From: CAWUJT01 sp963922715
Lineage (GTDB): Bacteria; Pseudomonadota; Alphaproteobacteria; Rhodobacterales; Rhodobacteraceae
Reading direction: 5' to 3'
DNA length: 17,875 bases
NCBI GenBank assembly: GCA_963922715.1
Contig: CAWUJT010000042.1
Coordinates: 1-17,875 of the forward strand
Shown: piece after piece, positions 15,116-17,875 of the stretch
Position numbering within the stretch: the stretch's first letter is position 1
Layout of the letters: each line of letters starts with the position of its first letter
Translations under genes and position numbers: made by a program
Notes under the pieces: model-generated
Seen by the model: only the letters and a program-made list of their open reading frames with translations
Databases searched by the model: none
Told to the model about the DNA's origin: nothing

Positions 15116-16278
15116 TGCGCCGCGTTTCGGTTTTTGGGGCGACCGGCTCTATTGGTCAAAATACCCTCGGATTGCTTCGGCAGAAACCAGAGGATTACCA
15201 TGTTGTTGCTTTAACAGGTGGCAGAAATATCGAACGTTTAGCCAAAGATGCCAAAGCGTTACAGGCAGAAGTTGCAGCAACACCTTATCCTGAACTTGGG
15301 ACAGCGTTGAAGAATGCACTTGCCGGGTCAAACGTGGCTTACGCGGCCGGTGCAGACGCAATTGCTGAGGCGGCGGAGCGTCAGGCCGATTGGACGATGA
15401 ACGCCATTGTCGGTGTTGCTGGTCTTGTCCCTAGCTTAAATACGCTGCGACATGGGCGTACACTTGCCCTTGCCAACAAAGAAAGTCTAGTGGCCGCTGG
15501 CCCTTATCTTATGGCACAAGCCAAAGCATATGGCGCACAAATTTTACCTGTTGATTCAGAACATTCCGCGGTGTTTCAGGCGCTTTTGGGGGAAGATATT
15601 TCAACGGTTGAGCGCATCATCATCACTGCCTCGGGCGGCGCATTAAGAGATTGGCCTGTTGAAAAGCTTAGTCAAGCAACGCTTACGGATGTGTGTCGGC
15701 ATCCGAACTGGGACATGGGGCAACGGATCACCATAGACAGCGCGTCTATGTTTAACAAAGCCTTGGAGCTTATTGAAACCAGAGAATTTTTTTCAGTCGA
15801 TCCCAGCCGCATTGAAGCTGTTTTGCATCCGCAAAGTTTGATCCATGCCTTTGTGGGATTTTGTGATGGCGGTTTGATGGCCCATCTTGGCCCTCCTGAC
15901 ATGCGCCATGCTATTGGGTTTGCGTTACATTATCCGCAAAGACGTACACTTGACATTGAGCGTCTTGATCTTGCGCGCATCGCCCAACTTGAGTTTCGCC
16001 AAGCCTGTGAGACGCGTTGGCCCGCGCTACGATTGGCGCGGGAGGTGATGGCGCTTCGTGGGCTGGCCGGGGCATGTTTTAATGCGGCAAAAGAGCAGGC
16101 ACTTGATTTGTTTATTGCAAAGGATATTGGGTTTCTAGACATGGCCCGTCTTGTCGAGGGCACTCTCAACCACCTCCAGGCGCGTGAAAGTCTTGATCGC
16201 ATGGCCATTAACCTTGAAAATATACATTATATTGATCATTTGACACGCATATATGCATGTGAACTTGCAAAGCGTTGA
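15115..16278 (+). CDS. dxr: 1-deoxy-D-xylulose 5-phosphate reductoisomerase
   Basis: Second enzyme of the MEP isoprenoid pathway: converts DXP to 2-C-methyl-D-erythritol 4-phosphate with NADPH and a divalent metal. 387 residues. NADPH-binding loop VFGATGSIG at 6-14, LALANKESLV at about 117-126, metal ligands in PVDSEHSA (D147, E149), flexible loop TASGGALRDWP at about 171-181, HPNWDMGQRITIDSASMFNKALELIE at about 196-221 (N214, K215, E218), and HPQSLIHAFV at about 238-247. The loop has GGAL where many homologues have GGPF or GGAF, a mild difference. ATG 15115 shares one base with the cdsA stop; TTG 15112 would add one residue. Provides IPP and DMAPP for UppS and MiaA, both encoded in this window. 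Confidence 0.97.
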   Translation: MRRVSVFGATGSIGQNTLGLLRQKPEDYHVVALTGGRNIERLAKDAKALQAEVAATPYPELGTALKNALAGSNVAYAAGADAIAEAAERQADWTMNAIVGVAGLVPSLNTLRHGRTLALANKESLVAAGPYLMAQAKAYGAQILPVDSEHSAVFQALLGEDISTVERIIITASGGALRDWPVEKLSQATLTDVCRHPNWDMGQRITIDSASMFNKALELIETREFFSVDPSRIEAVLHPQSLIHAFVGFCDGGLMAHLGPPDMRHAIGFALHYPQRRTLDIERLDLARIAQLEFRQACETRWPALRLAREVMALRGLAGACFNAAKEQALDLFIAKDIGFLDMARLVEGTLNHLQARESLDRMAINLENIHYIDHLTRIYACELAKR

Positions 16279-16303
16279 TATGCTGATTTAAGGAGCTTTT
16301 TAT

Positions 16304-17638
16304 ATGGATTTCAGCCTTTTACCACTGTTAGGAAATATTGTTTGGACAGTGGTCTTTTTCGTTATCGCGCTTTCCATTATTGTAAGCATTCATGAGTATG
16401 GACATTACATCGTAGCCCGCTGGTGTGGAATAAAGGCCGATGTGTTTTCAATAGGCTTTGGTCCAGTGATTTGGTCTCGGGCAGATAAGCGCGGCACGCA
16501 GTGGCAGATTGCAGCCTTACCTTTGGGAGGCTACGTGAAATTCAAAGGCGACAGCGATGCCGCATCGGTTGCTTCCTCTGACGAAGCTTCGACAATGACC
16601 GATGCGGAACGAGAGACAACAATGCACGGCGCGCGCCTTTGGAAACGAGCTTTGACTGTTCTGGCCGGCCCTATGTTCAATTTCATATCGGCTATTCTTG
16701 TTTTTGCAGTGTTTTTTCTCATAGAAGGTCGCGCAACGACGGATCCCATTATTGGCTCTGTCAAACCCCTGCCCGATGATCTTGTAACGTTGGAAGCAGG
16801 TGATCAGGTTCTGGCTTTAAACGGTGTTTTGGTTGAGACAATCGGTGACCTTCAAGAGTTTGGTGCGGTTCAAAGCGAAGGTGCAGAAGCGCGCTATAGG
16901 ATTTTGCGCGATGGGGAAGAATTAGAGATAGAAGCAGCATGGCCGTTTTTGCCCCTTATTTCCAGCGTTCAGCCGCGCACTGCCGCAATAGATGCGGGCT
17001 TGATCCAGGGTGATTTCATCCGCGCTGTGAATGGCGAACCAGTCGTGAATTTCGACGATTTAATATCTAAGGTCGGAAAGTCTGACGGTGAGATGCTGAC
17101 CCTTTCGATTTGGCGGGCTGGAGAAACGATCGAAGTATCGTTGTCCCCTAAGCGCGCCGATCTTCCGCTTCCGGATGGTGGTTTTGAAACGCGGTGGCTG
17201 ATTGGGGTCACAGGCGGATTTTTTTTCGAACCAATCTCAGAGCCGATTGGTCCCTTGATGGCGATGTGGTGGGGCGTGCAGCAGACTTATGGGATTATGA
17301 TCACAAGTCTTTCTGCTTTATGGCACATGATTACAGGTCAGATTTCAACGTGTAACCTTTCTGGTCCCATTGGAATTGCGGAAACAAGCGGTGACGCAGC
17401 GCGTCTTGGGGCCGAACAATTTGTTTGGTTCATCGCTGTTTTGTCAACGGCGGTGGGTCTTATAAATCTTTTTCCTATCCCTGTTTTGGATGGCGGACAT
17501 CTTGTCTTCTACACCTATGAAGCTTTCTTCAAGAAGCCGCCCTCTGCATGGGTGAGAAACATCATGATGATTGGCGGGTTAATTTTGATTGGCAGTCTGA
17601 TGATCTTTGGACTCAGTCAGGATATTTTCTGTCCCTGA
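16304..17638 (+). CDS. rseP: RIP metalloprotease RseP (site-2 protease)
   Basis: Inner-membrane zinc protease that cuts anti-sigma factors and remnant signal peptides inside the membrane. 444 residues. Zinc site HEYGH at 30-34 in the first membrane helix, with the third ligand in NLFPIPVLDGGHL (D396). Two periplasmic PDZ-like domains at about 150-212 and 218-282 (DQVLALNG and DFIRAVNGEPV), then NLSGPIGIAE at 351-360. Residues 82-110 contain a hydrophilic Ser/Asp/Glu-rich stretch between the conserved GGYVKFKGD and the second helix region. ATG 16304 has an excellent ribosome binding site, AAGGAG, about eight bases upstream. Last recognisable gene of the pyrH operon here. In alphaproteobacteria bamA usually comes next, but no bamA start appears before the window ends. 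Confidence 0.96.
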   Translation: MDFSLLPLLGNIVWTVVFFVIALSIIVSIHEYGHYIVARWCGIKADVFSIGFGPVIWSRADKRGTQWQIAALPLGGYVKFKGDSDAASVASSDEASTMTDAERETTMHGARLWKRALTVLAGPMFNFISAILVFAVFFLIEGRATTDPIIGSVKPLPDDLVTLEAGDQVLALNGVLVETIGDLQEFGAVQSEGAEARYRILRDGEELEIEAAWPFLPLISSVQPRTAAIDAGLIQGDFIRAVNGEPVVNFDDLISKVGKSDGEMLTLSIWRAGETIEVSLSPKRADLPLPDGGFETRWLIGVTGGFFFEPISEPIGPLMAMWWGVQQTYGIMITSLSALWHMITGQISTCNLSGPIGIAETSGDAARLGAEQFVWFIAVLSTAVGLINLFPIPVLDGGHLVFYTYEAFFKKPPSAWVRNIMMIGGLILIGSLMIFGLSQDIFCP

Positions 17639-17663
17639 TTATATACATTCGATTTAACCAAAA

Positions 17664-17691
17664 TTGATATAAGACATATTTTGGACATAAT
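17664..17691 (+). promoter_or_regulatory. Sigma-70-like promoter after rseP
   Basis: TTGATA (17664-17669) and CATAAT (17686-17691) are separated by 16 bases and each match the consensus at five of six positions. Transcription would start near 17698, serving the small ORF at 17738 and/or a gene beyond the window (bamA is expected there). The surrounding DNA is very AT-rich, so chance matches are more likely than elsewhere. Confidence 0.35.
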
Positions 17692-17737
17692 CATCTTTTA
17701 ATTAGTCTGTATTAGGACATTCAAAAAGAAAAGAATA

Positions 17738-17869
17738 ATGCAGTTTATACAAAACACTTATAGCGGCTTAACTTTTTTTCTCGGCCTTCAACTCGACCGA
17801 TTTATCGTGATTTTATATCTACTTCTGTCACTTATTGTTGCAACACTTATGGGGCAGTCTTTAATATAA
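17738..17869 (+). CDS. Candidate small hydrophobic protein (43 aa)
   Basis: A 43-codon ORF from ATG 17738 to TAA 17867-17869, just after rseP. The product has a polar N-terminus (MQFIQNTYSG), an Asp-Arg pair at about 20-21 and one strongly hydrophobic stretch (FIVILYLLLSLIVATLM, about 22-38), so it would be a single-pass membrane peptide. Only a weak AAAAGAA sequence precedes the ATG. I recognise no family. It sits downstream of a promoter-like element in an AT-rich stretch where hydrophobic ORFs arise easily by chance (TTT, ATT and TTA codons). It may be non-coding, a genuine small protein, or a remnant. Confidence 0.25.
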   Translation: MQFIQNTYSGLTFFLGLQLDRFIVILYLLLSLIVATLMGQSLI

Positions 17870-17875
17870 CAGAAC

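Noticed and set aside
17636..17693. TGATTAT/ATAATCA inverted sequences after rseP as a terminator
   Set aside because: Arms are about 45 bases apart and AT-rich, with no compact stem or U-tract; expected by chance in such DNA.
17641..17700. TTAACC near 17654 as a CtrA binding site
   Set aside because: The second TTAA half-site at seven-base spacing is missing.
1..17875. CRISPR arrays, tRNA genes, insertion sequences, integration sites, toxin-antitoxin or phage-defence genes
   Set aside because: None was seen on reading: no regularly spaced direct repeats, no transposase or integrase motifs, no tRNA-like cloverleaf with CCA end, and every long gap is accounted for.

Overview
The window looks like chromosomal DNA of an alphaproteobacterium, most likely of the Rhodobacterales/Roseobacter group. 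The reasons are the gene order pyrH-frr-uppS-cdsA-dxr-rseP, the wording of the proteins (for example the PF11316-type glycosyltransferase and the DMT exporter), and moderately GC-rich coding DNA. This assignment is inferred from gene content, not from a database search. No rRNA, tRNA, insertion sequence, prophage or CRISPR array was seen.

Region 1 (1-6436, minus strand) is a complete-looking peptide/nickel-type (PepT family) ABC uptake operon, read right to left: a Tat-exported family 5 solute-binding protein (6436-4766), a GC-rich intercistronic hairpin (4728-4754), an OppB-type permease (4660-3575), an unusually large OppC-type permease (3561-2089), and one polypeptide carrying two complete ABC ATPase domains (2032 to beyond base 1, C-terminus cut by the window edge).

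Region 2 (6437-8405) starts with a 260-base divergent control region containing inverted and phased repeats. It is followed on the plus strand by a translationally coupled pair: a PF11316-type glycosyltransferase (6697-7524) and an EamA/DMT membrane exporter (7521-8405). The exporter converges on the next operon with only three bases between stop codons.

Region 3 (8409-11163, minus strand) is a two-gene molybdenum hydroxylase of the isoquinoline 1-oxidoreductase type: a small [2Fe-2S] subunit and a Tat-exported Mo-cofactor subunit, with its own promoter-like sequence. No cytochrome or Mo-cofactor maturation gene lies beside it in the window.

Region 4 (11247-17638) holds core genes: miaA (tRNA modification) on the minus strand, divergent from a tightly packed plus-strand operon, pyrH-frr-uppS-cdsA-dxr-rseP. 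That operon links UMP phosphorylation, ribosome recycling, isoprenoid and undecaprenyl-phosphate supply, phospholipid synthesis and the envelope stress protease. In related genomes bamA usually follows rseP. Here the last 237 bases are AT-rich and show a promoter-like element and a 43-codon hydrophobic ORF, but no bamA start.

Most of the window is ordinary. The parts most worth attention are the enlarged, fused architecture of the ABC transporter, the repeat-rich divergent region at 6540-6626, the missing conventional start codon of miaA, and the AT-rich tail after rseP.
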